DNA of 56,260 bases from an uncultured Prevotella sp. (lineage in GTDB: Bacteria; Bacteroidota; Bacteroidia; Bacteroidales; Bacteroidaceae): the NCBI GenBank assembly GCA_900553285.1, contig USCX01000001.1:1-56260 (forward strand), read 5' to 3'. Below the pieces are notes generated by a model. The model made no database searches, was not told the origin of the DNA, and saw only the letters and a program-made list of their open reading frames with translations. Shown here in pieces: positions 42,454 to 50,593 of this stretch. Positions within the stretch are counted from its first letter, which is position 1. Each line of letters opens with the position of its first letter. The translations under genes and the position numbers were made by a program.

Positions 42454-42783
42454 AAGGAACATAATCGCTTGGAAAGAATGAAGCTGGCGTCAGAATACAA
42501 AGAAGGCTACACCGGTGATGTGATGAAACTCCGAGCTAAAATAAGATTTGAGGGCTCTCCGTTCTCTGTAATCCGACTCCATGAAATGTGTCGGCCCGCC
42601 ATTGAAGCGGAGTAGCTTACTCGGTATTTCTGTAATTATTGATGAGTATCCCGATCTAACCGATGCAGCCTCTTTGTACAGGCAAATATACGCTTTAATT
42701 TATTAGTAAACAAATCTGTCGGGCTTTTTTGCTGAATTTTTTTTGCCATCGGTCCGGAAAAGGTAGTTTTTAACAGTAGAATA
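42454..42783. other. Gap between the uridine kinase and MalQ genes
   Basis: 330 bases with one 45-codon frame (42478-42615) and A/T-rich bases from about 42680. No hairpin or clear promoter with both boxes was found. Confidence 0.5.
42478..42615 (+). CDS. Possible 45-residue protein
   Basis: An ATG frame of 45 codons, 24 bases after udk. It is charged, with no signal or membrane segment (MKLASEYKEGYTGDVMKL at the start, EMCRPAIEAE at the end). No family is recognised and a ribosome site is not obvious. It may equally be chance. Confidence 0.2.
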   Translation: MKLASEYKEGYTGDVMKLRAKIRFEGSPFSVIRLHEMCRPAIEAE

Positions 42784-45390
42784 ATGGCGACACTAAATTT
42801 TAAGGTAGATTATCATACACGTTGGGGCGAGGTGGTTTGTGTGAAATGCACTTTTGCACCGTGGGGCCAACCTGCGCTTACGCGAACTTGCAGGTTGGAG
42901 ACCACGGATGGTGCGACGTGGCGTGGCGCGACGTCATTCGATGCGGCGGGACGGCTCAGCTATATGTATAATGTGTACCGCGGAACAACGCAAGTGGCGG
43001 CGGAGCGAGGTAACGCCCGTATGTTGAACATTGAGGGCGGGGCTGAACGATACGAATTGACCGACACTTGGAGCGACGGGCATATACCGGGAGTCTTATC
43101 GCGCCTTCCGGGGCGTATGATGCCTGCGGTTATGCAAGTGGAGGCAGGCGTTCTGTTTTGCCTGACAGCCCCGGATTTGCCTGTTGGTGAAACCTGGGGC
43201 ATGTTGGGCTCTGTTCCGGCTTTGGGGGAGTGGCAGGTGAGTCAGGTCCGCTTGCTTCAACCCGCAGGAGGCAACCGGTGGATTTCTTTCCTGCCCGAGA
43301 CAGAAATCTCGTCCGCTTTCGAATATAAGTATGTGCGGGTGAAAAAAAACGGTACGGTGGAGTGGGAGGAAGGCAATAACCGCTTGGCCGATGCCACACG
43401 GTGCCGTTGTCGGCGGGACGACATTTGGAACGGGAGAGGCGGACTGCTGCCACGGTTGGCGGGAGTAGTAGTTCCTGTTTTCTCACTGCGCAGCGAACAT
43501 AGTTGCGGTATCGGTGATTTCGGAGACTTGCGGCGATTTATCGGTTGGGCGGCTGAAACGGGAATGAAGGCCGTGCAGTTGCTTCCTGTCAACGATACGA
43601 CGAGCAGTCATACGTGGCGGGATTCTTATCCATACAGCTCGGTGTCTGTTTTCGCCCTTCATCCTATCTATATGGACCTGGAAGATCTGGCTGGCGACGA
43701 TTTGCGTGAGGAATATGCCGGACTTGCAAGCGAGAGGCTGGCCCTCGAACAACTGGAGGCCGTGGACTACGAGGCCGTCATGGCCGTGAAGTTGGCTTTC
43801 GTGCGTGTTTGTTTCGAGCGGCGGGGCGAAGCGGAAATGCGTGGGCAGGCTTTCCGCAATTTTTACTTTGCCAATGTGAACTGGCTGAAAGCGTATGCTG
43901 CGTTTTGCTGTCTCCGCGATGAGAGGGGCACTGCCGATTTCCGCCTTTGGGACGAGTGGAGCGGTTATGACGTTGTGAAGGTCGATGAGCGCCGGGTGCG
44001 CGACCGCTCGTTCAGCCATGAGTTTGACTTTTACTTATATATTCAGTTCAAGCTCTACGAGCAGATGACGAAAGCGCATGAGACGGCGCAGCAGTTCGGC
44101 GTCATGTTGAAGGGGGATATTCCAATCGGGATCTGCCGCAACAGCGTACCGGCCTGGGTCGACGGACGGCTGTTCCGTTTCGACGGTCAGGCGGGGGCCC
44201 CGCCCGATGATTTTGCGGTCGACGGCCAGAATTGGGGCTTCCCTACTTATGATTGGGATGCAATGGCGGCTGAGCATTACGCATGGTGGAAGGCGCGTTT
44301 GCGTCACATGGCCTTGTATTTTGATGCCTACCGTATAGATCACGTGTTGGGCTTTTTCCGCATTTGGGAGATACCGTATGAGCAGGTGTATGGCCTGCTG
44401 GGACATTTCCGTCCGGCTCTGCCGCTCAGCGTGGATGAGATAGAAAAAGCAGGTTTCCAGTTTTCGCCTTTGCAGGCTGTTCCCCATTTTCCGGATAGTG
44501 AGCTTGTACGCCTTATCGGTCCGGAGGCCACGGCCAAGTATTTCATGCGAGAAGGCGACGCCTGGTTTCCCCGTCCGGCCTATGCGACGCAACGTCGCCT
44601 GATTGAGTCTGTCGAAGCCGGTACGCTGCGCGACAAACTGATGAACCTGCTGTCGGATGTGCTTTTCGTTGAAGACGGTGAGCGGCAGGGGAGATATCAT
44701 CCGCGCGTGGCTGCCCAGAAGACTTTGGCCTTTGCTGCGTTGAGCGGGGAGCAACAGGCAGCGTTCAATCGGCTGTATGACGACTTCTACTATGTGCGCC
44801 ACAACGCCTTCTGGCGCGACGAGGCCATGAAGAAACTGCCGACCGTGGTGAACTGCACGACGATGTTACCCTGTGCGGAGGACTTGGGTATGGTGCCTGC
44901 CTCGGTGAAAGGAGTGCTGGAAGAACTTGAAATTCTTTCGTTGGAAATTGAGCGTATGCCCAAAGAGCCGTGGGTGCGTTTCGGGCGTTTATCGGACAAT
45001 CCCTATCTGTCGGTGGCCACGATAGCCACGCACGACATGCCTCCTTTGCGCAAGTGGTGGCACGAACAGGCTGACGCCGTGCAGGACTACTGGAACCAAG
45101 TGTTGGGACGCTCCGGGCGTGCGCCTGAATGGCCAGACGCGGAAACGTGTCAGTGTGTCGTGGAGCGTCACCTTGCCTGTCCGTCGATGCTATGTCTGCT
45201 GGCCATACAAGATTGGCTGGCCATTGATGCGCATTTGCGTAGTCCGCATCCGGAGCAGGAGCAAATCAATAATCCGGCGAATGCCGCCCATTATTGGCGT
45301 TACCGCCTTCATCTCACTGTGGAGCAGCTTGAAGCGGCGGAGGATTTCAACCGACGGGTGCGCGGGTTGATTACGAAAAACGGGAGGTGA
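42784..45390 (+). CDS. malQ: 4-alpha-glucanotransferase with N-terminal starch-binding domains
   Basis: 868 residues. The N-terminus (about 1-240) holds two CBM20-like starch-binding domains; MLGSVPALGEWQ (about residues 139-150) is the typical wording of the second. The GH77 domain follows (LPVNDTTSSHTWRDSYPYS, RIDHVLGFFRIWEIP with nucleophile Asp519, CAEDLGMVP with acid/base Glu699, ATHDMPPLRKWW with Asp751). It transfers malto-oligosaccharide segments between glucans during glycogen or starch use. No signal peptide is present, so it is cytoplasmic. The CBM20-MalQ layout resembles plant DPE2 and is common in Bacteroidota. A strong shared terminator follows. Confidence 0.94.
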   Translation: MATLNFKVDYHTRWGEVVCVKCTFAPWGQPALTRTCRLETTDGATWRGATSFDAAGRLSYMYNVYRGTTQVAAERGNARMLNIEGGAERYELTDTWSDGHIPGVLSRLPGRMMPAVMQVEAGVLFCLTAPDLPVGETWGMLGSVPALGEWQVSQVRLLQPAGGNRWISFLPETEISSAFEYKYVRVKKNGTVEWEEGNNRLADATRCRCRRDDIWNGRGGLLPRLAGVVVPVFSLRSEHSCGIGDFGDLRRFIGWAAETGMKAVQLLPVNDTTSSHTWRDSYPYSSVSVFALHPIYMDLEDLAGDDLREEYAGLASERLALEQLEAVDYEAVMAVKLAFVRVCFERRGEAEMRGQAFRNFYFANVNWLKAYAAFCCLRDERGTADFRLWDEWSGYDVVKVDERRVRDRSFSHEFDFYLYIQFKLYEQMTKAHETAQQFGVMLKGDIPIGICRNSVPAWVDGRLFRFDGQAGAPPDDFAVDGQNWGFPTYDWDAMAAEHYAWWKARLRHMALYFDAYRIDHVLGFFRIWEIPYEQVYGLLGHFRPALPLSVDEIEKAGFQFSPLQAVPHFPDSELVRLIGPEATAKYFMREGDAWFPRPAYATQRRLIESVEAGTLRDKLMNLLSDVLFVEDGERQGRYHPRVAAQKTLAFAALSGEQQAAFNRLYDDFYYVRHNAFWRDEAMKKLPTVVNCTTMLPCAEDLGMVPASVKGVLEELEILSLEIERMPKEPWVRFGRLSDNPYLSVATIATHDMPPLRKWWHEQADAVQDYWNQVLGRSGRAPEWPDAETCQCVVERHLACPSMLCLLAIQDWLAIDAHLRSPHPEQEQINNPANAAHYWRYRLHLTVEQLEAAEDFNRRVRGLITKNGR

Positions 45391-45424
45391 CAGGCTTTTA
45401 TGTGGGCCTTCGGCGGTTTTATTT

Positions 45425-45487
45425 ACTGCGGGTGGCGTAACCTCAAAAATGCGACAAAGAGGTTACGCCACCCGCAGTGATTTTTTC
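45425..45487. terminator. Bidirectional terminator between malQ and the sigma-factor cluster
   Basis: A perfect 20-bp stem (45425-45444 with 45459-45478, loop of 14) followed by GATTTTTTC on the plus strand. Confidence 0.9.
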
Positions 45488-45493
45488 AAAGGG

Positions 45494-45961
45494 TCAGGGA
45501 CGTTTCTTGACCATTTTATGAAAAATTCTCCGGTCGAATTTCTCTTTGGCGGAGATTACCTTAATCGCTTTCTCCGGGCCTAAGATCTGCTCGGCCTCCT
45601 CGTAGTATTTGTTTTCCAGTTTGGCCCGCTGCATGTTGAGCGATTTGAGTTCGTCAATCAGTTTCTTCGCCTCTTTTTCCGTGACTTCTTTCTTTTGTAT
45701 GGTGCGGATGCAGCGGCGGGCCCGTCCGTTTATTTCACGCAACTGGCTTTGCGCATTTTGGAACACCGGGAAGAACTTGGCTGCCTCCAAGGGCGTGATG
45801 CCGGTCTCTTTGATGATAAAGCTTTCCTGTTCGCGTTGGAATTGTTGGGGGGAGAATATCTTGCTGAAAGGGACGCGCGGCGGGCGGTCTTCCTTCTGTG
45901 CCGCAGCTGGCGTCAGGGAAAGGCAAAGCAAGAGGGTGAGAAAAAGGCGAAACGTGGGCAT
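45494..45961 (-). CDS. Small exported protein, Spy/CpxP-like in layout
   Basis: 155 residues. The signal peptide RLFLTLLLCLSLTPAAA is followed by a helical, charged mature part. LEAAKFFPVFQNAQSQLREINGR and KKEVTEKEAKKLIDELKSLNMQRAKLENKYYEEAEQIL recall the LTxxQ-type helices of periplasmic Spy/CpxP chaperones. The family match is weak; no LTxxQ repeat is exact. It ends the sigma/anti-sigma/this gene order, with a 9-base gap from the middle gene, and is likely a target or modulator of that ECF system. A similar order occurs in other Bacteroidales. Role: periplasmic stress sensing or chaperoning is inference. Confidence 0.65.
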   Translation of the reverse strand: MPTFRLFLTLLLCLSLTPAAAQKEDRPPRVPFSKIFSPQQFQREQESFIIKETGITPLEAAKFFPVFQNAQSQLREINGRARRCIRTIQKKEVTEKEAKKLIDELKSLNMQRAKLENKYYEEAEQILGPEKAIKVISAKEKFDRRIFHKMVKKRP

Positions 45962-45970
45962 AGGATTGAA

Positions 45971-46366
45971 TCAATAGTCGTTCGAAAGATACGCGTAAAG
46001 GTCGTAGTCGCCCAGCATGGCGTAGTTGTAGAGGTCGTCGATGTACTTGTCGTTGGCGTCATATTGTGTGGCGACGGTGTGGGCGTTTTCCGTGTTTGTC
46101 GCGCCGGTTCCGGGTGAGGAAGATGACGGCCAAACCAATGCGACAGCCACGCACGCAGCGGCCACAGCGGCACTCGTGATGATTCTCAAGGCGAAGTGCG
46201 TGCGTCTGGCCGTTTGTACCGGAACTTGCGGTTCGGGCATCGCCGTCACCGGCGGAAGTTGTGCGAGCACTTCTTTCTTCACTGCGTCGATGTATCCTTC
46301 GGGCGGGTTGAAGGATGCGCTGACGAAAGCCTTGTCCAAGTCATGTATGTCAAATGCTTTTTTCAT
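45971..46366 (-). CDS. Putative anti-sigma factor, single-pass membrane protein
   Basis: 131 residues. The N-terminal 60 residues are cytoplasmic (FDIHDLDKAFVSASFNPPEGYIDAV), and one membrane segment follows at about 61-80 (RIITSAAVAAACVAVALVW). The periplasmic tail is acidic and Tyr/Asp-rich (YDANDKYIDDLYNYAMLGDYDLYAYL). It lies 56 bases downstream of the ECF sigma gene and 9 before the Spy-like gene. Topology and position suit an anti-sigma factor that holds the sigma factor at the membrane. No zinc-binding HxxxCxxC is present, so the contact domain is not the ZAS type. Function is inferred from context. Confidence 0.62.
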   Translation of the reverse strand: MKKAFDIHDLDKAFVSASFNPPEGYIDAVKKEVLAQLPPVTAMPEPQVPVQTARRTHFALRIITSAAVAAACVAVALVWPSSSSPGTGATNTENAHTVATQYDANDKYIDDLYNYAMLGDYDLYAYLSNDY

Positions 46367-46422
46367 AATGTTTGTCGCGCTGTCAGCTATACGTTTATCT
46401 GACCCTGAATGTTCGGATAGGT

Positions 46423-46971
46423 TTAATCGTGTGTGTTGAAAAAGTCTTCAATTTTTTTAACAGCGAAGTGATAAGATGCTTTCAGCGCGCCGACGCTGGT
46501 GTGCAGGAGCTCGCTCATGTCCTCATACTTCATTTCGTCGAAGTATTTGAGGTTGAAAACAAGCCGTTGCTTCTCGGGAAGAGTGGCGAGGGCTGCCTGG
46601 AAAAGGTGGGCGCCCCGTTCGCCGTCGGCTGCCGTCAGGCCCTCGTCCGGGGCGGAGGCAGGCGGCGTGGCGAGGTCGTCGAGAGGGACGATTGCCTTGC
46701 CTTTTTGAAGAAATTTCAGGCACTCGTTAATAGCAATCCGGTAGAGCCACGTGGAAATCTTGGCCTCGCCGCGGAAGGCATCCAACCCCGTCCATGCTTT
46801 CAGAAAGGTGTTTTGAAGTACGTCGTTGGCATCATCGTGCGAGAGCACCATACGACGGATTTGCAGGTAGAGCGGTTCTGTATACCGTTCCACTATTTCG
46901 CTGAAAGCCTGCCGGCGTGAGGCTATGTCTTGCAGCCGTTTGATGAGTTGGGCGTCGTCGGTGGAGAGCAT
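46423..46971 (-). CDS. ECF RNA polymerase sigma factor
   Basis: 182 residues. Region 2 spans about residues 21-85 (YTEPLYLQIRRMVLSHDDANDVLQNTFLKAW, then STWLYRIAINECLKF). Region 4 is at 130-178 (LPEKQRLVFNLKYFDEMKYEDMSELL, then SVGALKASYHFAVKKI), the helix-turn-helix reading the -35 element. The linker between them is rich in Pro and Ala. It has no FecI-type TonB receptor neighbour; the following genes are a membrane protein and a Spy-like exported protein, so envelope stress is a better guess than iron. It may regulate its own operon, but no autoregulated promoter was identified. Confidence 0.92.
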   Translation of the reverse strand: MLSTDDAQLIKRLQDIASRRQAFSEIVERYTEPLYLQIRRMVLSHDDANDVLQNTFLKAWTGLDAFRGEAKISTWLYRIAINECLKFLQKGKAIVPLDDLATPPASAPDEGLTAADGERGAHLFQAALATLPEKQRLVFNLKYFDEMKYEDMSELLHTSVGALKASYHFAVKKIEDFFNTHD

Positions 46972-47061
46972 GGAGGCCGGAATTGACCGTCGGCGAATAA
47001 AGTGCGAAATGCAGGAATGTCAGGCCTGCATTTCGCACTTATGACTTAATTGTCCGCCGGA

Positions 47062-47388
47062 TTAGAGGATAGATATCTTGCGGGCAATTTTTCCTAATTT
47101 GAGGATGTAACATCCTTTCCCACAGTTCAGGCCGATGGTCGTGTCGTTGTTGTCAATTTTATACGCAGCGATGCGTACGCCCGTAATGTTATACACTTCA
47201 AGGGTCATGCCGGCCGCGTTTTGCACCCTTACGTTGGCGCCCTTGCATGTGATGCGGATCTCGTTCCATGACGAAGCCGCTGCGGCCTCTTCGGTTTCGG
47301 GCATTCCCGTCCCCGCAGCGTAGGCCGATGTGGCTGCCGTCAGCGACAGGGCCAACAGGAGAAAGAATCTGGAGTATATTTTTATCAT
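47062..47388 (-). CDS. Small secreted protein made of little more than a type IX-like sorting domain
   Basis: 108 residues. Signal peptide FFLLLALSLTAATSAYA, a short Ala/Glu-rich linker, then one beta domain: ITCKGANVRVQNAAGMTLEVYN, ITGVRIAAYKIDNN, GCYILKLGKIARKISIL. The wording resembles the C-terminal sorting domain of type IX secretion substrates (strand, IYdixGR-like turn, GxYi strand, KxxV end). No cargo domain precedes it. A TAACTTTG box on the minus strand (47414-47421) with TTGG 19 bases further gives it its own promoter. Domain call is by eye and may be another small Ig-like fold. Confidence 0.6.
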   Translation of the reverse strand: MIKIYSRFFLLLALSLTAATSAYAAGTGMPETEEAAAASSWNEIRITCKGANVRVQNAAGMTLEVYNITGVRIAAYKIDNNDTTIGLNCGKGCYILKLGKIARKISIL

Positions 47389-47413
47389 GCGTCGAACCGT
47401 TTTATGATTACCG

Positions 47414-47444
47414 CAAAGTTAGAAAATTATCAGCGACCGTCCAA
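47414..47444 (-). promoter_or_regulatory. Promoter of the small type IX-like protein gene
   Basis: On the minus strand TTGG, a 19-base spacer and TAACTTTG. The -33 box is imperfect. Confidence 0.45.
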
Positions 47445-47674
47445 GTGTCAAGGGACGAAAGTCTGATTATTTTCAGTTTTTTTGAAAAGTTTTTCCGGCA
47501 CTGCGATAAGAAAACCGGTCGCTGCGCCGGGCTTTTCTGTCGCGGCGACTGGATGCCGTGGCGCCGGGACTCGCAGAAGCGGCGATAATTTGATGATTAT
47601 TAAGATTTTGAGCCTTCGTCTTTTCGCGCAATTTGATTAAGTTTGCGGTGTCTTTGGCGAATACGAGTAAATTG

Positions 47675-48496
47675 ATGAGAATTACACCTGAACACACCAT
47701 ATTACTGTTGTTGGCGGCTGCGATGGCCTGGCCGCTTCATGTAGAAGCCCGCAAACGTCACAGAAACGACAAGCGTTTTGACATCGTGGAACTCTCACAG
47801 CGTGAACCGGATCAGATGGCGGCAAAGCCCGTGCGCCATGTGGCCGTGGCTTCGGTAAAGGCTCATCCGGGCGTGGCGGGCGATTATACCCGCGTGAGCA
47901 AGGAGGGGATTGATGTTTCGCACTACCAGGGAACCATCAATTGGGACGCCGTGGCGAGCGACGGAAAGATCTCCTATGCTTATTTGAAAGCCACCGAGGG
48001 CGCCACGTTGGTTGACGATACGTACGAACACAATCTCAGGGAGGCCAAACGGGTCGGATTGAAAGTCGGAAGCTATCATTTTTATCGTCCGAATACCGAT
48101 TGGCGCAAACAGCTGGATAATCTTTCATCCGTGGTGAAGCCCGGCGAACAGGATCTGCTTCCCATTATCGACATCGAACACCGCGGGACGGGGTCGGAAG
48201 AAACGTTTCTTAAAAACCTCAGAGACTTTATAGCCGAGGTGACGGAGGTGTATGGAAAGAAGCCTCTGTTATATACTTTCCATAACTTCTATAACAAACA
48301 CCTGGTGGGCGAGTTTAAGGACTATAAGTGGATGATTGCGCGCTATCGCGATGACGAGCCGACGCTCAACGACGGAAAAGATTATGTCATCTGGCAGTAT
48401 ACGGCCAAAGGCCGCATCACCGGTGTCAAAGGTAACGTCGACCGCAGCCGCATCATGGGCGAGTATGATTTGGGCGACATCCTGTTGAATTATTGA
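47675..48496 (+). CDS. GH25 lysozyme (N,O-diacetylmuramidase family), exported
   Basis: 273 residues from the ATG at 47675; the frame reaches back to 47633, but the hydrophobic segment HTILLLLAAAMAWPLHVEA fits a signal peptide from 47675. The GH25 domain starts at about residue 77: GIDVSHYQGTINWD (Asp80), KATEGATLVDD, PIIDIEH (Asp166, Glu168, the catalytic pair), YTFHNFYNKH and WQYTAKGRI. It cleaves muramic acid-GlcNAc bonds. The basic spacer before the domain (RKRHRNDKRF) is unusual. It is monocistronic and ends at a bidirectional terminator. Whether it turns over the cell's own wall or acts on other bacteria is unknown. Confidence 0.93.
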   Translation: MRITPEHTILLLLAAAMAWPLHVEARKRHRNDKRFDIVELSQREPDQMAAKPVRHVAVASVKAHPGVAGDYTRVSKEGIDVSHYQGTINWDAVASDGKISYAYLKATEGATLVDDTYEHNLREAKRVGLKVGSYHFYRPNTDWRKQLDNLSSVVKPGEQDLLPIIDIEHRGTGSEETFLKNLRDFIAEVTEVYGKKPLLYTFHNFYNKHLVGEFKDYKWMIARYRDDEPTLNDGKDYVIWQYTAKGRITGVKGNVDRSRIMGEYDLGDILLNY

Positions 48497-48532
48497 CCGC
48501 CGTGACCGCGAGGGCTGCGGCGGTGGGACATA

Positions 48533-48568
48533 AAGAAAAGGAGCGGTTTCAGAATCGCTCCTTTTCTT
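48533..48568. terminator. Bidirectional terminator between the GH25 and OmpA genes
   Basis: AAGAAAAGGAGCG (48533-48545) pairs with CGCTCCTTTTCTT (48556-48568), loop of 10; A-rich and T-rich ends on either side serve both strands. Confidence 0.85.
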
Positions 48569-48620
48569 GTATCCGTGAGGACTGCGCGGCTGGTTCGTGC
48601 TGTCGCAGTCTGTTTCGGGT

Positions 48621-49325
48621 TTACTGCAAGGTGCCGGCCTCGGCTGCTTTAATCATTTCCTGGCTGGCGTAAAGGTAAACCTCTACGCGGCGGTTTTGTT
48701 GCTGGCCTTCCTTCGTGTCGTTAGAAGCGACGGGATTGGCCTCCCCCAGACCTTCGACAGACGTGATCTGTGAGGCCTGTACACCGCAGCTCAGCAGGTA
48801 GCTTTGCACACTTTGTGCCCGAACCTGCGAAAGGTCGAGGTTCTTCTTCTGGCTTTCGGCGGCTGTTGAGTTCTTCCATCCCTGGTTGTCCGTATAGCCT
48901 TTGATGGAGACATCCATGTCGGTGTTTTGGTTGAGCACGTTGGTGGCGAATTTGCTCAGCGAGGCTTTGGCGGAATTGCTCAGCGTGGCGTCGCCGGTCG
49001 CGAAGAGAATGCCGGAGTCGAAGGTCACCTTGACGGCTTGCAGGCCGTTGTTGTCCGTCACGGTCTCGACTTGTGCGTTCTCTACGGCCTCGGCGGCAGC
49101 CTTGGCTTTGTCCATGCGGCGGCCGATGAGCGCGCCGGCGCCTGCACCTACGGCAGCGCCTATGCCTGCTCCTTTGCCCTTACCTACCAGACCGCCTACC
49201 AATGCGCCTACGCCTGTTCCTGCACCGGCACCGATAAGGCTGCCTTTTCCTGTGTTGCTCATACCGCAACCGCTCAGTAGCAATGCGCCGCAGAGCGTGT
49301 AAATGGAGAGATTGAGTTTTTTCAT
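48621..49325 (-). CDS. OmpA-family outer-membrane lipoprotein with a glycine-zipper segment
   Basis: 234 residues from ATG 49325; the TTG two codons earlier is an unlikely start. The lipobox LLSGC ends at Cys20. A glycine-zipper membrane-type segment follows (GVGALVGGLVGKGKGAGIGAAVGAGAGALIG, in part), then the OmpA C-terminal domain from about residue 100. This shows TFDSGILFATGDATLS, IKGYTDNQG, LSQVRAQSVQSYL and NRRVEVYLY, which bind peptidoglycan diaminopimelate. It probably anchors the outer membrane to the wall. Similar to the YiaD group. Monocistronic and convergent with the GH25 gene. Confidence 0.93.
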   Translation of the reverse strand: MKKLNLSIYTLCGALLLSGCGMSNTGKGSLIGAGAGTGVGALVGGLVGKGKGAGIGAAVGAGAGALIGRRMDKAKAAAEAVENAQVETVTDNNGLQAVKVTFDSGILFATGDATLSNSAKASLSKFATNVLNQNTDMDVSIKGYTDNQGWKNSTAAESQKKNLDLSQVRAQSVQSYLLSCGVQASQITSVEGLGEANPVASNDTKEGQQQNRRVEVYLYASQEMIKAAEAGTLQ

Positions 49326-49493
49326 AATCAATAGTGTTGATAAAAATGGCGGGGCAAATGTACGATTTAATGTTCAGACAGACGATTTTTTTTGACAAAC
49401 TTCTTACAAAAACTAACGTAGATTAAATAAAACTATATGGAAGTATAAAGTTTTTTGTAACTTTGCCGCTACATTTAATAATTAACTTTGCAT

Positions 49494-50570
49494 ATGGAGC
49501 AGCAGCGGCAGGATTTATTAGGTATGACTCCGTCGGAATTGCGTGTAGTGACAGACCGGTTGGGTTTGCCGAAATTCACTGCCGGGCAGATAGCGCGTTG
49601 GCTTTATGTCAACCACGCGGGTTCGATTGAGGAAATGACCAATCTTTCGAAGAGCGCCCGCGAACGTCTCGCCCAGGAATATGCCATAGGCAACAGCGCG
49701 CCCGTCGATGCGCAACGTTCTGTCGACGGGACCGTCAAGTATCTTTTCCGTACGAACAAGGGCGATTATGTGGAGAGTGTCTATATCCCGGATGGGGACA
49801 GGGCCACTCTGTGTGTCTCGTCGCAGGTGGGGTGTAAGATGGGCTGTACGTTCTGCATGACCGGGCGGCAGGGCTTTTCGGCCCAGCTCACCGTGGCCGA
49901 CATCCTGAACCAAATTTATTCCCTTCCGGAACGAGAGACGCTGACCAATGTCGTTTTCATGGGGCAGGGGGAGCCTTTTGACAACGTGGACAATGTACTG
50001 GCGTGTCTTGGCGTGCTGACTGCCGATTGGGGATTCGGGTGGAGCCCGAAACGCATCACGGTCTCGACGGTGGGTGTCGTAGGAGGCTTGAAGCGCTTTC
50101 TTGACGAAAGCCGTTGCCATCTGGCCGTCAGTCTTCATTCGCCCGACCCGCGGCAACGTGCAGGGCTGATGCCCATTGAACGGGCGTATCCGATAGAAAA
50201 GACGATAGCCTTGCTGCGTGCTTACGACTTCTGTCGGCGCACGGCGGAAAAACCGGCCGAGGGAACTCGCCAGCGGCGTCTGTCCTTCGAGTATATAGTG
50301 TTCGGCGGGGTGAACGATACGAGGCAGCATGCCGATGCGCTCATACGCCTTCTGCACGGGCTCGACTGCCGCGTGAACCTTATCCGCTTTCATTCAATCC
50401 CCGACACCCCGCTTCATGGCGCTTCTGAGGAAACGATGAGGCGTTTTCGCGATTATCTGACCGGCCATGGTCTTTTTACCACCATACGCGCCTCACGCGG
50501 TCAAGACATTTATGCAGCCTGTGGCTTGCTCTCCACGGCCAAACAGCAAGAGCAATTATCGAAACAGTAA
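49494..50570 (+). CDS. rlmN: Dual-specificity 23S rRNA/tRNA (adenine-C2) methyltransferase RlmN
   Basis: 358 residues from ATG 49494. A radical SAM enzyme that methylates A2503 of 23S rRNA and A37 of some tRNAs. The cluster motif is GCKMGCTFC with Cys114, Cys118 and Cys121. The second catalytic cysteine is near the end in RGQDIYAACG. An N-terminal helix-hairpin domain (LGMTPSELRVV, PKFTAGQIARWLY) precedes. It follows a TAACTTTG box at 49458-49465. It heads a run of eight same-strand genes; pdxA follows after 23 bases. No functional link to the lipid-type genes is apparent. Confidence 0.95.
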   Translation: MEQQRQDLLGMTPSELRVVTDRLGLPKFTAGQIARWLYVNHAGSIEEMTNLSKSARERLAQEYAIGNSAPVDAQRSVDGTVKYLFRTNKGDYVESVYIPDGDRATLCVSSQVGCKMGCTFCMTGRQGFSAQLTVADILNQIYSLPERETLTNVVFMGQGEPFDNVDNVLACLGVLTADWGFGWSPKRITVSTVGVVGGLKRFLDESRCHLAVSLHSPDPRQRAGLMPIERAYPIEKTIALLRAYDFCRRTAEKPAEGTRQRRLSFEYIVFGGVNDTRQHADALIRLLHGLDCRVNLIRFHSIPDTPLHGASEETMRRFRDYLTGHGLFTTIRASRGQDIYAACGLLSTAKQQEQLSKQ

Positions 50571-50593
50571 GTAATAGCATCATATTGCACACT

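Noticed and set aside
49518..50393. A 291-codon minus frame opposite rlmN
   Set aside because: RlmN is complete with its three cluster cysteines; the antisense product has no recognisable features.
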